Positions 47,617 through 56,718 of a DNA stretch of 64,000 bases are shown here, piece after piece. The translations under genes and the position numbers were made by a program. Below the pieces are notes generated by a model. The model was not told the DNA's origin. It was given only the letters and a program-made list of their open reading frames with translations, and did no database searches. The stretch's first letter is position 1. Every line of letters starts with the position of its first letter. The DNA is taken from assembly GCF_002287175.1 (NCBI RefSeq), contig NZ_LMVM01000038.1:124001-188000 (forward strand). The letters run 5' to 3'. The DNA is from Methanobacterium bryantii. Its GTDB lineage: Archaea > Methanobacteriota > Methanobacteria > Methanobacteriales > Methanobacteriaceae.

Positions 47617-48285
47617 ATGACAGGGGAACTGGTTAAATTCTTACAAAAAATCGGTGTTGATACCCGATTTGTCAGCATCATTGAAGATAAAGTATACATA
47701 AACAATTTAAAGTTTTCAAGATTTTCAAGGAAGAGAGAAGAACTATTTAAAAAGAGTTTTCCTGAAGTGGATGTAATCAGGTCCAAAATATTCCAGAAGA
47801 TCTGTATGAGGGCTTCCAGGAATCTTGCACATTGTATTCGCCCTAAAGAGAAAATTTTTTTAATTAAAGATGATAATCCGCGTAACTTTGCCCTTTATGT
47901 AATTTTAGAGCCTTATCAAAGGAAATATGGTATTGAACTTATTTTTGGCAGAAGTATGGATGAAGCAGAAAATTTAGATATTGACTCCATAGCATTACCC
48001 ATTACATTAGACGATGAAGCCCAGAATATCCTTCAGTTAATGCTAGATGGTGAAAAAATAGAATTATTAAGTTCAAATGAAAGTTATAATGATAGAAAGT
48101 TGGTCTACCCTTTAATAAATGTTCCAAAGTCATGGATATATTCATGGACTCAAAATACAGCAAGTAGTGACTTAAATCAAAATTATGAATTTTCTGAAGA
48201 GTTATTGATATTCCTAGAAAGTTTAGTTCCAGATGTCAGGGAAAACCTTTTAAAATCAGCATTATTTACATCCAGTAAATGCTGA
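47617..48285 (+). CDS. Hypothetical protein, 222 residues
   Basis: Soluble alpha/beta-looking protein beginning MTGELVKFLQKIGVDTRFVSI, with KIFLIKDDNPRNFALYVIL and a Cys pair set (CMRASRNLAHC). I do not recognise a family; a nucleotide-binding fold is possible. AAGGAG lies eight bases before the ATG. It ends a few bases before the convergent regulator gene. Confidence 0.7.
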   Translation: MTGELVKFLQKIGVDTRFVSIIEDKVYINNLKFSRFSRKREELFKKSFPEVDVIRSKIFQKICMRASRNLAHCIRPKEKIFLIKDDNPRNFALYVILEPYQRKYGIELIFGRSMDEAENLDIDSIALPITLDDEAQNILQLMLDGEKIELLSSNESYNDRKLVYPLINVPKSWIYSWTQNTASSDLNQNYEFSEELLIFLESLVPDVRENLLKSALFTSSKC

Positions 48286-48296
48286 ATCAATAGGTG

Positions 48297-49049
48297 CTAC
48301 TGCCCTAGAACCGTTCCAATTTCACTTAACATTACTAAAAGTTTGTATCCTTTTTCAGTAAGCATATAATCTCCCCTCTCATGGCGCTGGAGGATCATAT
48401 CATTATCAAGCAGTTTTTGAAGATGGAAAAGTAAATTACCTCCCCTGAGTCCAGTAAGTTCAGAGAGTGATGAGAATGTTTTTGTTTCATTTGCCATTGA
48501 TTTTAAAATTTGAAGCCTCTGCTTATTGGACAATGGTTCAAGAACATCTTTAACTATTGATTCTTCACAAATTGAGGATATGCACTGTTTTTTCTCATTA
48601 TCCGAACTGTAAATCCGAAGTGAACGCATCAAATTTACCTGTTTTTCAAAAAGATCATCCACTTCTAAAAAACAGGTGTCACATTTTGCATAAGATGCAC
48701 CCGCTCTTATTTTACTTAATTTAACCCTATTTTGATTTATAGAGTCCTCATGAACATCATCATCTGCCATAAGGCTTGTATTATCATACAGCAGATCTGT
48801 AAATATTTGTTTACATTTATCCCTCATGTCGCACTTATTTACCATGCCTTTTTCAAGACCTTTTTCAATATCATGGGTTACATATCCCATAATCGCGTTT
48901 AAAACGTCTTTTTTAGAATTTGCAAGGACTAGATCAAGATACTGCTGATTAGTATTTTCCATGAGATTTTTAATATCTTTATGCATGGTTGCCAGCTTTG
49001 CCTTTATCTCGGTCATTTCCCTGTTATAAATTTCAGCCTCATTTAACAT
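48297..49049 (-). CDS. Winged-helix transcriptional regulator (ArsR-like C-terminus)
   Basis: 250 residues. The C-terminal ~85 residues are an ArsR-type winged helix: LEPLSNKQRLQILKSMA, then the recognition helix region LRGGNLLFHLQKLLDNDMI and the wing RHERGDYMLTEKG. The N-terminal part is helical with coiled-coil character and several cysteines (CDMRDKC, CDTC), a possible redox or metal sensor. It diverges from a flavoprotein gene, with an inverted repeat in between (49128-49162), so it likely controls that gene and itself. Confidence 0.8.
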   Translation of the reverse strand: MLNEAEIYNREMTEIKAKLATMHKDIKNLMENTNQQYLDLVLANSKKDVLNAIMGYVTHDIEKGLEKGMVNKCDMRDKCKQIFTDLLYDNTSLMADDDVHEDSINQNRVKLSKIRAGASYAKCDTCFLEVDDLFEKQVNLMRSLRIYSSDNEKKQCISSICEESIVKDVLEPLSNKQRLQILKSMANETKTFSSLSELTGLRGGNLLFHLQKLLDNDMILQRHERGDYMLTEKGYKLLVMLSEIGTVLGQ

Positions 49050-49127
49050 TGAAATAAATTATATTGCTCACTATAATAAAGGTTTCTATCAAGACCCCTA
49101 AAGTTAATTTAATGCATCAAAATGTAG

Positions 49128-49162
49128 TTAGTATATTCCCCTGACGGTTAAGTATATACTAA
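49128..49162. promoter_or_regulatory. Candidate operator and TATA box between regulator and flavoprotein
   Basis: TTAGTATAT (49128-49136) is an exact inverse of ATATACTAA (49154-49162). The right arm lies in a perfect ten-base palindrome AGTATATACT that also serves as a TATA box for the gene at 49210, with a start site predicted near 49180. Binding here would block TBP. Confidence 0.55.
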
Positions 49163-49209
49163 TAATACAGCAATATAAAAACTAATGAAGAAAAATAAAA
49201 GGTGATTAA

Positions 49210-49608
49210 ATGGTAATGACAGAAGAAATGATGGACGCTATTGAAAAAGACAATGTAGTTTTCTTTGCAACTTCAACTACAGATGGAACCCCTAATGTTG
49301 TCCCAATTGGATTTGCAAGGCCAATCGACAATAAAACAATAATGATTGTGGATAACTACATGAATAAAACTCACAAAAACCTTGAAAATAACCCAAAAGC
49401 AAGTTTAGTACTAAGAGATGCTTCAGCATGCCCTTACCAGTTTAAGGGAACTGCCGAAATAATTGAAGAAGGTAAATACTTCGATGAAGCGGTTGACTGG
49501 GCAAAAAGTGTTATGAGCAAACTTGCACCAAAAGCAGCGATCCTGTTAAAGGTAGAAGAGATTTATTCCGTTCAACCAGGCCCAGAAGCGGGTAAAAAAG
49601 TAGATTAA
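49210..49608 (+). CDS. Pyridoxamine 5'-phosphate oxidase-like flavin-binding protein
   Basis: 132 residues with the split-barrel FMN fold: FFATSTTDGTPNVVPIGFA, IMIVDNYMNKTHKNLENNPKASLV and KGTAEIIEEGKYFD. Members bind FMN or F420 and act as small oxidoreductases. GGTGAT lies before the ATG. A hairpin terminator overlaps the stop codon. It is probably controlled by the divergent ArsR-like regulator. Confidence 0.88.
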   Translation: MVMTEEMMDAIEKDNVVFFATSTTDGTPNVVPIGFARPIDNKTIMIVDNYMNKTHKNLENNPKASLVLRDASACPYQFKGTAEIIEEGKYFDEAVDWAKSVMSKLAPKAAILLKVEEIYSVQPGPEAGKKVD

Positions 49609-49636
49609 GAACGTTTATGTTCTTAATTTTTATTTT
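49605..49636 (+). terminator. Hairpin terminator of the flavoprotein gene
   Basis: TTAAGAAC (49605-49612) pairs with GTTCTTAA (49619-49626) and a T-rich run follows. The stem includes the stop codon. Confidence 0.6.
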
Positions 49637-49654
49637 ACAGCCCATTAAATTAAA

Positions 49655-51127
49655 CTACTTGAAACTGAATAATGAAACCTGTTTTTCTTTACTTCCACCG
49701 TTATTCTCTTCCTTTTTAGGCTCTTCATCAGATTTTTTAGATCTTTTAGACGATTTTGTACTCTTTTTTGAAGCACTGCTTGAACTGGCCTTTTTGACCT
49801 TTTTCTGTGTCTTTAAAGTTTCCTTATCCATTTTAGTTTCTTCAGATTTAGCTTCTTTAGAAACACTTTTTGAAGTTATGGTGCTTTTCTTTTTAGTTTT
49901 AGGTTTTTTAGGGACCTTTACCTTTCTTGACCTGAAAACTTTTACTTCATCGTCTTCAAGCCCAAAGTATGTCATCATGTTGTAAGCTATATCATCATCC
50001 TGGAACATGATTTCAAAATAGGGGAACTGTGAAATTGCAACTTTTTTGGATGTGTGAAGTTTTTCTCCAATCTTTTCGGCCACCCTATTTTGTAAATCCC
50101 TTTTACTCCTGTTTTTAGAAAGTATTGTATAAACAGATGAATTAGTATACCTTGCAAATTTTTTATAGGTCTCATCTTTAGAAAGTGCAACCCCTACACT
50201 CATCAATTCATACGCATACTTCCAGTAGGTATAAGCCCGTGTTGAAAAAGCCCTTCCCAGATAAATATCTGCTTGAGAAATCATTTCATAAGCCTTTTCT
50301 ATCTCATCTTTCTTTTCATATTCACGGGGAATATTTTCTGTGACCATTTCAAGTAAAAGTGAAGGATCTGCTTCAACCTGCCGCATGGCCCCTTTAATAT
50401 TAGCCGGAGTTTTACTTTTTAAGATGGTCCTTACAGCATCAAAGACATTAGATCTTCCATCTTTTGGAGCTACAAGATCAAGGTCTTCGGATGTGATTTT
50501 TTCCTCGCCTTTTGCCATTATTTCAAGATCATTTATAGCAGACCTTAAATCACCATTAGATCTCTTTGCAAGGGTTCTTAGAACATGTTCTTCAAATTTT
50601 ACCCCTTCTTTTACACATACCTTCTTTAAAAGTGAAACTATTGAGTTTGTATGAACCTTCCTGAGGTTTATTACCTGGCATTTATTTTTAAAGCTCTTAA
50701 TTCTATTACTGTAAGGGTCATTAGCCATCATCACTATTGGCTGAATTGCATCCTTTAGTATTTTATTAATTGCCCTTGATCCGCCCCGATCATCATTACC
50801 ATGAAGCCCATCAACTTCATCCAGAATTATCAGCTTCAATCGGTTGCCAAATAAGGTCATTGAAGAGGATGCTTCACCTACAACTCCCATAATAGCATCA
50901 TATGACCTTTTATCACTGGCATTTAATTCAACTGAATCAGAAAATTCACCCGCAATTAGCCCTGCAAATGTGGTTTTACCAGTGCCTGGTGGGCCTATAA
51001 GAAAGAGGCATTTTTGAGGATTACCATTTTTCCATTCCGCTGTCCATTCAAGGATTTCTTTTTTCGCTTTTATATTCCCAAGAACATCATCAAAGTTCTT
51101 TGGCCTATATTTTTCTGTCCACAACAT
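49655..51127 (-). CDS. rfcL: Replication factor C large subunit
   Basis: 490 residues. AAA+ clamp-loader subunit with Walker A GPPGTGKTTFAG, Walker B LIILDEVDG and LEIMAKGEEK-type lid helices. The tail from about residue 410 is Lys/Ser-rich and low complexity, and the protein ends in a PCNA-binding box (QVSLFSFK). It lies about 70 bases after rfcS, and the two form an operon that makes the RFC complex loading PCNA. Confidence 0.96.
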   Translation of the reverse strand: MLWTEKYRPKNFDDVLGNIKAKKEILEWTAEWKNGNPQKCLFLIGPPGTGKTTFAGLIAGEFSDSVELNASDKRSYDAIMGVVGEASSSMTLFGNRLKLIILDEVDGLHGNDDRGGSRAINKILKDAIQPIVMMANDPYSNRIKSFKNKCQVINLRKVHTNSIVSLLKKVCVKEGVKFEEHVLRTLAKRSNGDLRSAINDLEIMAKGEEKITSEDLDLVAPKDGRSNVFDAVRTILKSKTPANIKGAMRQVEADPSLLLEMVTENIPREYEKKDEIEKAYEMISQADIYLGRAFSTRAYTYWKYAYELMSVGVALSKDETYKKFARYTNSSVYTILSKNRSKRDLQNRVAEKIGEKLHTSKKVAISQFPYFEIMFQDDDIAYNMMTYFGLEDDEVKVFRSRKVKVPKKPKTKKKSTITSKSVSKEAKSEETKMDKETLKTQKKVKKASSSSASKKSTKSSKRSKKSDEEPKKEENNGGSKEKQVSLFSFK

Positions 51128-51200
51128 CTTCTGCCTTTCCTCTAAATTACCGTTTTACTCGCTATCAGATAGCTTTATCTTTTAAATTCTCAAACTTAAT

Positions 51201-52160
51201 CTAATTTCCTTTTAATAAAAACTTTGTAAGGAGTGCTTCAAGCTGAATCCTCGGATTAGACCCTTCCCTTATTCTGTAATCATATTCACCAATACTTTGA
51301 ATCAAATCCATGTACACATCTTCTTCAATCGTGTTTTCCATCGACATGCGTGAGACTTCCTGATAAATCTGAGTTACCATGTCTTCCCCACTTGTACCCT
51401 GAACAACCATTACCTCTCTTAAAAGGTCTCTTGCACTTATAAAGTCTCCATTTAAAGCTTTATTAACTATTTTCCGCACATCTTGAGGTTTTGCTTTAGA
51501 GACAATTTCATGGATACTGTCATCTGTAATTTCATCAGTTGTGGATGCAGATGCTTGAAGTATGTTTACTGCTTTCCTTAAATCTCCCTCTGCAAAATAA
51601 ACGATGCTTTCAATCGCGCCCCTTGTAATATTGAGATTTTCAGCTTCAGCTATTTTTTCAAGTCTTGCGATGATTTGAGTTCCTTTTACAGGTGCAAATC
51701 TAAATATTGCACACCTCGACTGTATTGGATCTATTATCTTTGAGGAGTAGTTACATGAAAGTACGAAGGACGCTGTCTTTGTGTACATCTCCATTTCACG
51801 CCTTAAAGCATGTTGAGCATCTTTGGTCATGTTATCCACTTCATCAAGGAATACTATCCGGAATGGAGCGCCAACTGCTTTTAACCTGCAGAAATTCTTA
51901 ATATTAGTTCTTACAGTATCTATTCCCCTTGCATCAGATGCATTGAGTTCCAGGAAATTCTGTCTCCAGTATTCTCCTAAAATAGATTTTGCAAGTGCAA
52001 TGGCAGTTGTTGTTTTTCCAACCCCTGCAGGCCCGGTAAACATTAAATTAGGCATGCTATGTTCATCAACATATCTTTTAAGTCTTTGAATTATATAATC
52101 TTGACCTACAACTTCATCTAGAGTACTTGGCCTGTATTTTTCAACCCATGGTCCGTTCAT
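51201..52160 (-). CDS. rfcS: Replication factor C small subunit
   Basis: 319 residues: Walker A GPAGVGKTTTAI, Walker B FLDEVDNMT, the arginine-finger motif SRCAIFRF. Starts MNGPWVEKYRPSTLDEVVGQ as expected. No intein is present, although rfcS is an intein site in some methanogens. Four copies join one RfcL. Confidence 0.97.
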   Translation of the reverse strand: MNGPWVEKYRPSTLDEVVGQDYIIQRLKRYVDEHSMPNLMFTGPAGVGKTTTAIALAKSILGEYWRQNFLELNASDARGIDTVRTNIKNFCRLKAVGAPFRIVFLDEVDNMTKDAQHALRREMEMYTKTASFVLSCNYSSKIIDPIQSRCAIFRFAPVKGTQIIARLEKIAEAENLNITRGAIESIVYFAEGDLRKAVNILQASASTTDEITDDSIHEIVSKAKPQDVRKIVNKALNGDFISARDLLREVMVVQGTSGEDMVTQIYQEVSRMSMENTIEEDVYMDLIQSIGEYDYRIREGSNPRIQLEALLTKFLLKGN

Positions 52161-52462
52161 TTAATCACCGTTTGCTTTTGCGAGATTCATTCGCATTATT
52201 TTTCACTTACTAATTTATGTAAAAATGAATTCGAGATACTTTGTATTCATATAAAATAGAAACAAGGTCTATAGTTGACTTTGTAAAGAGTAGGTATAAA
52301 ATTTACTGTTTATTAAAAATGAGAAAAAATTCCTTAAATATGCCTGTAATATAATACTATCCATTTAATAACTTATTTTACACCTTTATTTAAGGATATT
52401 ACTCACCATTTACAATATAATTTTAACAAGAAGTTTATATTTCATTGAATATATCATACTTC
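52161..52462. other. AT-rich intergenic region upstream of rfcS
   Basis: No gene, tRNA or clear repeat is seen. It must hold the rfcS-rfcL promoter and, in the past, the promoter of the cupredoxin gene that follows on the plus strand. Confidence 0.45.
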
Positions 52463-52809
52463 ATGACATATAAATATTACATCAAGATCAGAATTGCCTT
52501 AATTATATTAGGAGTAGGTATTACTCAGGTTGTACGCAAAATCAGCAGCAAAATACCAAAACATATTCCAATACAGTAACGATCCAAAACTACACATACA
52601 CCCCCACTATTCTTACAGTTAAAGCAAGCGAATGTCACATGGACAAATAAAGATTCTGTCATTCATGATATACTCCGCGATTCTAGAGCACTTAAAAGCC
52701 ATGATTTAAATAAAGGTTACAAATACGCCGCAATTTTACTAAAACTGGCGAGTAAGTCTATCACTGTGAGGAAAATCCATCAATGACTGGTAAAATAATT
52801 GTTCAATAA
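52463..52809 (+). pseudogene. Cupredoxin (plastocyanin-like) lipoprotein, broken
   Basis: Pieces in different frames add up to a small blue-copper protein: signal MTYKYYIKIRIALIILGVGIT with a Cys-Thr-Gln lipobox, TVTIQNYTYTPTILTVKAS, NVTWTNKDSVIHDI, KSHDLNKG, NFTKTGE and VYHCEENPSMTGKIIVQ. Two or more frameshifts, a shift near 52630 and a TAA in place of Tyr before VYHC are visible. The last His ligand is already Asn (HCEEN rather than HCxxH). The gene is dead. Confidence 0.85.
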
Positions 52810-52882
52810 AAATTTAAAACATTACTCAGTAATGTCTAAATATTTTATTTTCCAGATAAATAAAATCTTTTCATTTAAAGAA

Positions 52883-53428
52883 CTAAAATCCTAGAAGTAT
52901 CTTTAGCCCTATTCCAATTAAGATTAATCCTCCAAAAATCTCAATTTTGTGTTCAAATAAGTGTCCAATGCCTTTTCCTATATAAAATCCAATAAAAGAC
53001 AGGAAAAACGTAACAGCCCCTATTATTACAATAGGTTCTGCTATTGGAGTCTTAAGGAATGCAAATGTTACTCCAACTAAAAATGCATCAATACTTGTTG
53101 CAATTGCAAGGACGAATATTTCTTTTAATGAAAAGCTGTCATCTTTATCCTTTCCATCATCAAAAATACCTTCATAAATCATTTTAATTCCTATAATAAA
53201 TAATAAAATGAATGCTATCCATGGAGCTGCTGCTGAAACAAAAACTTCAAGTTGTATGCCTGAAATCCATCCTGCAACAGGCATTAATGCTTGAAATACA
53301 CCGAAAAATAGGGCGATGATCAAAGCATGTTTTAAATTAGACTTCATTACAAGTCCCTTTGTTATAGAAACGCTGAATGCATCCATTGCAAGTCCAACAG
53401 CTATAAGAAAAATTGAAATAATATCCAT
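52883..53428 (-). CDS. mntP: Manganese efflux pump MntP
   Basis: 181 residues, six helices, with the two Asp-bearing motifs GLAMDAFSVSITKG and ATSIDAFLVGVTFAFL of the MntP (DUF204) family. It exports Mn2+ from the cytoplasm. Single gene; no known manganese riboswitch is evident upstream. Confidence 0.92.
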   Translation of the reverse strand: MDIISIFLIAVGLAMDAFSVSITKGLVMKSNLKHALIIALFFGVFQALMPVAGWISGIQLEVFVSAAAPWIAFILLFIIGIKMIYEGIFDDGKDKDDSFSLKEIFVLAIATSIDAFLVGVTFAFLKTPIAEPIVIIGAVTFFLSFIGFYIGKGIGHLFEHKIEIFGGLILIGIGLKILLGF

Positions 53429-53626
53429 AGGTTTAAACTATTAATCACTTTTTATATAAATATTTATTAAAAATAGCAAAAAATTTATTTTAACATGTTA
53501 ATTCTTGTTTAATCAATTATAAAACCTGCAAATAATCCATTTTTAGAAAATCATCCAAAATAAGGGTAATATTACTATTTTAATAAAAATTAGCCATTAT
53601 TTTTAACTAGTTTATTATATAATATT

Positions 53627-53640
53627 AACTTATAAATATT
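53627..53640 (+). promoter_or_regulatory. TATA box of the ferritin-like gene
   Basis: AACTTATAAATATT lies about 40 bases before the ATG at 53675. A start near 53655 leaves a short leader that includes the perfect ribosome site GGAGGTGATAA. Confidence 0.55.
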
Positions 53641-53674
53641 TATTATTACATAGGATAGTCGGAGGTGATAATTA

Positions 53675-54922
53675 ATGAATCAATTTAAACCAATGGAAAT
53701 GGAAGGAATGCCTGTAGAAGAGCAATTTATGAACTGGGACAATATAGTTAGGCCATCCTATGACAAAATGAGCGTTGATCCATATACACGTACTAAAATA
53801 ATCTTAATGAATGGAATAGAGACCAATGCAGTGTTAACATGCCATGCGATAGAAAGAATGACCAAAGATCCTGAAGTTAAAAGGTTAATGTCCATTATGC
53901 GCCGTGTTGACTCAATGCAGCAGCAGACCGTAAACTGGCTTAATGCTGCAGATCAAACCGTATTAGAAACAACAATAGCTTATGAACAGGTTGCTGTAGA
54001 TCTTACTGCAAACCTTGCAAAAAATGAACCAGATCCTTATATTAAAGACACCCTTGATTTTGCCCTTCTTGAAGATTTTGACCATCTATTCAGGTTTGGC
54101 TGTATGCTTGAAGCACTGGAAGGTGAAGATCCCGAATTGATTACTCAGGCAAAAACTGAAATTAAACCTGGAAGACCCACAATTCTACACCATAGACATC
54201 CTAACGAGTCAATGCGTAAACATTACAATAAGGACCAAGCAGATCTTAAAACAAAAATGAATTACCTGACTATAACTTCAGGTGAGCAACAGACAATGTT
54301 GTTTTACAAGGAACATGGATTTATGTATCCTGATGAACTTGCTCGTAAACTGTATTCAGAAATTGCAGATGTTGAAGAAGAACATGTAACCCAGTACGGC
54401 GTACTTGGTGATCCCGAAGAAACAATGCTTGAGAAAATGGCAATGATGGAACTTTGTGAAGCCTACAATTATTATTCATGCGCCCAGACTGAAACAGATG
54501 ATAGGATCAAACGCATATGGGAAAACTTTACCAAGATGGAAATTACACACTTTAAAATGTGCGCGGAACTGCTTAGAAAATATGAAGGGAAAAATGTTGA
54601 AGATTTAATGCAGGAAGATAAAATAAAATCACTCATAGTATTCGAACCTAATAAAGAATACGTGAATAAAGTTCTTGAGGAACAGATTGATCTCATGCCA
54701 AACAATATGGAATTTGTAAGGCTTCGCGAGCTTCCTGATAATTGGTCAAGCTTTAAAGCTCAACAAATTATGAATTCAGGCATGGTACCATCAGAAGAAG
54801 TTGTAAACAGGCTTGGAACTGGACTGGCAGAAAAAGCAACTCAAAATATATATCAGGATGTAAAACAGCAGATGGCCGACAGAATTGGTTCTTCTGCCGT
54901 GCAGATGGCAATTTCCAAATAA
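53675..54922 (+). CDS. Ferritin-like (rubrerythrin superfamily) protein, 415 residues
   Basis: A helical protein with carboxylate/His patterns of di-iron ferritin-like domains: IETNAVLTCHAIERM, LLEDFDHLFRFGCML, EIADVEEEHVTQYGVLG and KMEITHFKMCAELL, where ExxH pairs occur twice. It is about twice the size of a rubrerythrin and has no rubredoxin knuckle. A strong TATA box, a perfect ribosome site and a clear terminator suggest high expression as a single gene. Oxygen or peroxide handling is an inference. Confidence 0.75.
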   Translation: MNQFKPMEMEGMPVEEQFMNWDNIVRPSYDKMSVDPYTRTKIILMNGIETNAVLTCHAIERMTKDPEVKRLMSIMRRVDSMQQQTVNWLNAADQTVLETTIAYEQVAVDLTANLAKNEPDPYIKDTLDFALLEDFDHLFRFGCMLEALEGEDPELITQAKTEIKPGRPTILHHRHPNESMRKHYNKDQADLKTKMNYLTITSGEQQTMLFYKEHGFMYPDELARKLYSEIADVEEEHVTQYGVLGDPEETMLEKMAMMELCEAYNYYSCAQTETDDRIKRIWENFTKMEITHFKMCAELLRKYEGKNVEDLMQEDKIKSLIVFEPNKEYVNKVLEEQIDLMPNNMEFVRLRELPDNWSSFKAQQIMNSGMVPSEEVVNRLGTGLAEKATQNIYQDVKQQMADRIGSSAVQMAISK

Positions 54923-54947
54923 TACTTAACTGATGCTAAGCTAGATC

Positions 54948-54998
54948 TTTTAAATGGGAATTTCAGCAGTTTCCATTTAAAAACCTAATTTTTTATTA
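54948..54998 (+). terminator. Strong hairpin terminator after the ferritin-like gene
   Basis: TTTTAAATGGGAA (54948-54960) pairs over 13 positions, one of them G-U, with TTTCCATTTAAAA (54970-54982). It is followed by AATTTTTTATTATT. Confidence 0.7.
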
Positions 54999-55090
54999 TT
55001 TGTATTTTAACGGGTTTTTATGTATAAAATATTTGCAAAACCCTGCTTTTTAATAAATGGTTCAATAAAAACTAAAAATACGTAATTAAC

Positions 55091-56449
55091 TTATTTAAAA
55101 AGAACTATTAACTCCGGATGAATTTTATCTTTAATTCCAAGATCATTCATGGCTCTTCCATATGAATTATTAATTGTTTTAAATTCATTACGGACTATTC
55201 CTCTAAAAGCTCCATATCCCATTACTTTACCATAGTTTTCAGTTATAATGTCAATTATTTTACTAAAATCAGTGATAAGTATATTTGATCTTTCATTTAA
55301 AGGAATATTTTCAGCATTTTCCTTTATCTTATCAAAATCAACCACAGAATTACTTTTTACATCAACACCATCCAAAAGAGTTTTACATCCATCTAAAGGT
55401 AAAAACCTTTTTATAAGCCCTCTTGCAGGTGAGACACCCATAATTTTGCTTGCTCCGATTGACATTGCCAGAAATACAGATTCATATATATTTAAAATCA
55501 GATCAGATTTTTCTTTATCTCCAGCAGGTATTTCAATGTTTTCAGGTAGTTTTGGGAATGAAATTGGCGGTTTTATAACCGGAATACCGCTTTTTGGTTC
55601 TTCAGTATCTTCTTGATTTTCTTCCAGAACTTCTTCAAGGTCTTCTTCTGAAATTTTTATTTGAACTTCAGTTTCTTCGACTTTTGATTCAATTTCATGG
55701 ATATCTATTTCATTGGATATGGTTTCAGATTCTGTAGCTACAGTTGATAATTCTTCAACCTCCAACATTTCTGAAAGCTTTTCTTTTGCTTCTTTAATAT
55801 CTAACGCCTTAAACTCTTCAGACTCCACTATTTCATTTAATTTTTCAGTTCCTATGACCTCTGCAAATACTTCTTTTAAGTCTTCAGTTTCAATGAGTTT
55901 ATCCACTGTTTCCCCATTTAGTTCTTCAGTTTCTAATCCTTCAGACGCTTCATTTTCAATTTTAACAGTTTCTGTTTCTGTATTATCATGGGCATCTAAT
56001 ACTTCCAAAGTGGAGGTAGCCTGAATTTCTTCCTGAGAATCTATAAGTACTTCTTTTTCAACTGGAACTTCCCAAACTATACCTCTCGTAATTTTCATTA
56101 TATCTCTTGCCGCTCTTTTAGCAGAAACCATTACCAGCCCTACATTTGCAGATATTTCCATAAGCACGATGAAATATGTATTTTCCATGTGTAAAAAAAG
56201 AGCCTTTCCTCCATAAGATTCAACCAGTACCCTTTGAATTTCTCTCCCATTCGCTGAACTCAGCAGCCTTGTTGATGAACTCATAATTACATGAGCCATT
56301 GAGCCAAAAAGAGATGTATCTGTTCCTTTAGACAGAGTATGGCAGAGTACGTTACCACTGTCATCAGCGATTAAACTGCCGTCTATGCCTTCAACTTTAT
56401 CCAAATTATTTAAAGTTTTTATTAATTGGTTTTCTATATCAGAATCCAT
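55091..56449 (-). CDS. Roadblock/LC7-domain protein with acidic linker
   Basis: About 452 residues. Residues ~5-120 form a Roadblock/LC7 domain (IDGSLIADDSGNVLC, LFGSMAHVIMSSSTRLL, ENTYFIVLMEISANVGLVMVSAK). Residues ~135-300 are a Glu-rich linker with repeated SEE/EEL text. The C-terminal ~130 residues are a separate helical domain (LILNIYESVFLAMSIGASKIMG, RSNILITDFSKIIDII). Roadblock proteins regulate small GTPases; no GTPase gene is adjacent. I prefer the ATG at 56449 to the opening at 56467. Confidence 0.8.
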   Translation of the reverse strand: MDSDIENQLIKTLNNLDKVEGIDGSLIADDSGNVLCHTLSKGTDTSLFGSMAHVIMSSSTRLLSSANGREIQRVLVESYGGKALFLHMENTYFIVLMEISANVGLVMVSAKRAARDIMKITRGIVWEVPVEKEVLIDSQEEIQATSTLEVLDAHDNTETETVKIENEASEGLETEELNGETVDKLIETEDLKEVFAEVIGTEKLNEIVESEEFKALDIKEAKEKLSEMLEVEELSTVATESETISNEIDIHEIESKVEETEVQIKISEEDLEEVLEENQEDTEEPKSGIPVIKPPISFPKLPENIEIPAGDKEKSDLILNIYESVFLAMSIGASKIMGVSPARGLIKRFLPLDGCKTLLDGVDVKSNSVVDFDKIKENAENIPLNERSNILITDFSKIIDIITENYGKVMGYGAFRGIVRNEFKTINNSYGRAMNDLGIKDKIHPELIVLFK

Positions 56450-56718
56450 ATAACCACACTGATTCATTTAAAATATCCCAAATATAATCATTAGTAACTT
56501 ATCTAAGACTGGTTGATCATACTTAGCATTTTTAAATATTCAAATATATTCTAGTTTATGTTTATAGTTTTTAAGTTTTATCTTAAACACAATTATGGTT
56601 TAATGAACAGATTTAAAAAAAAATAAGTATTAAATTCCCAAATCATTCTATGATTTAAGGGCCAAACACATATTGTTTTGGAAAATAAAAAAAATAAAAT
56701 AATTATGCAACTATTCAG

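Noticed and set aside
47617..49608. Defence island
   Set aside because: The regulator, flavoprotein and hypothetical gene show no nuclease, helicase or other defence domain.
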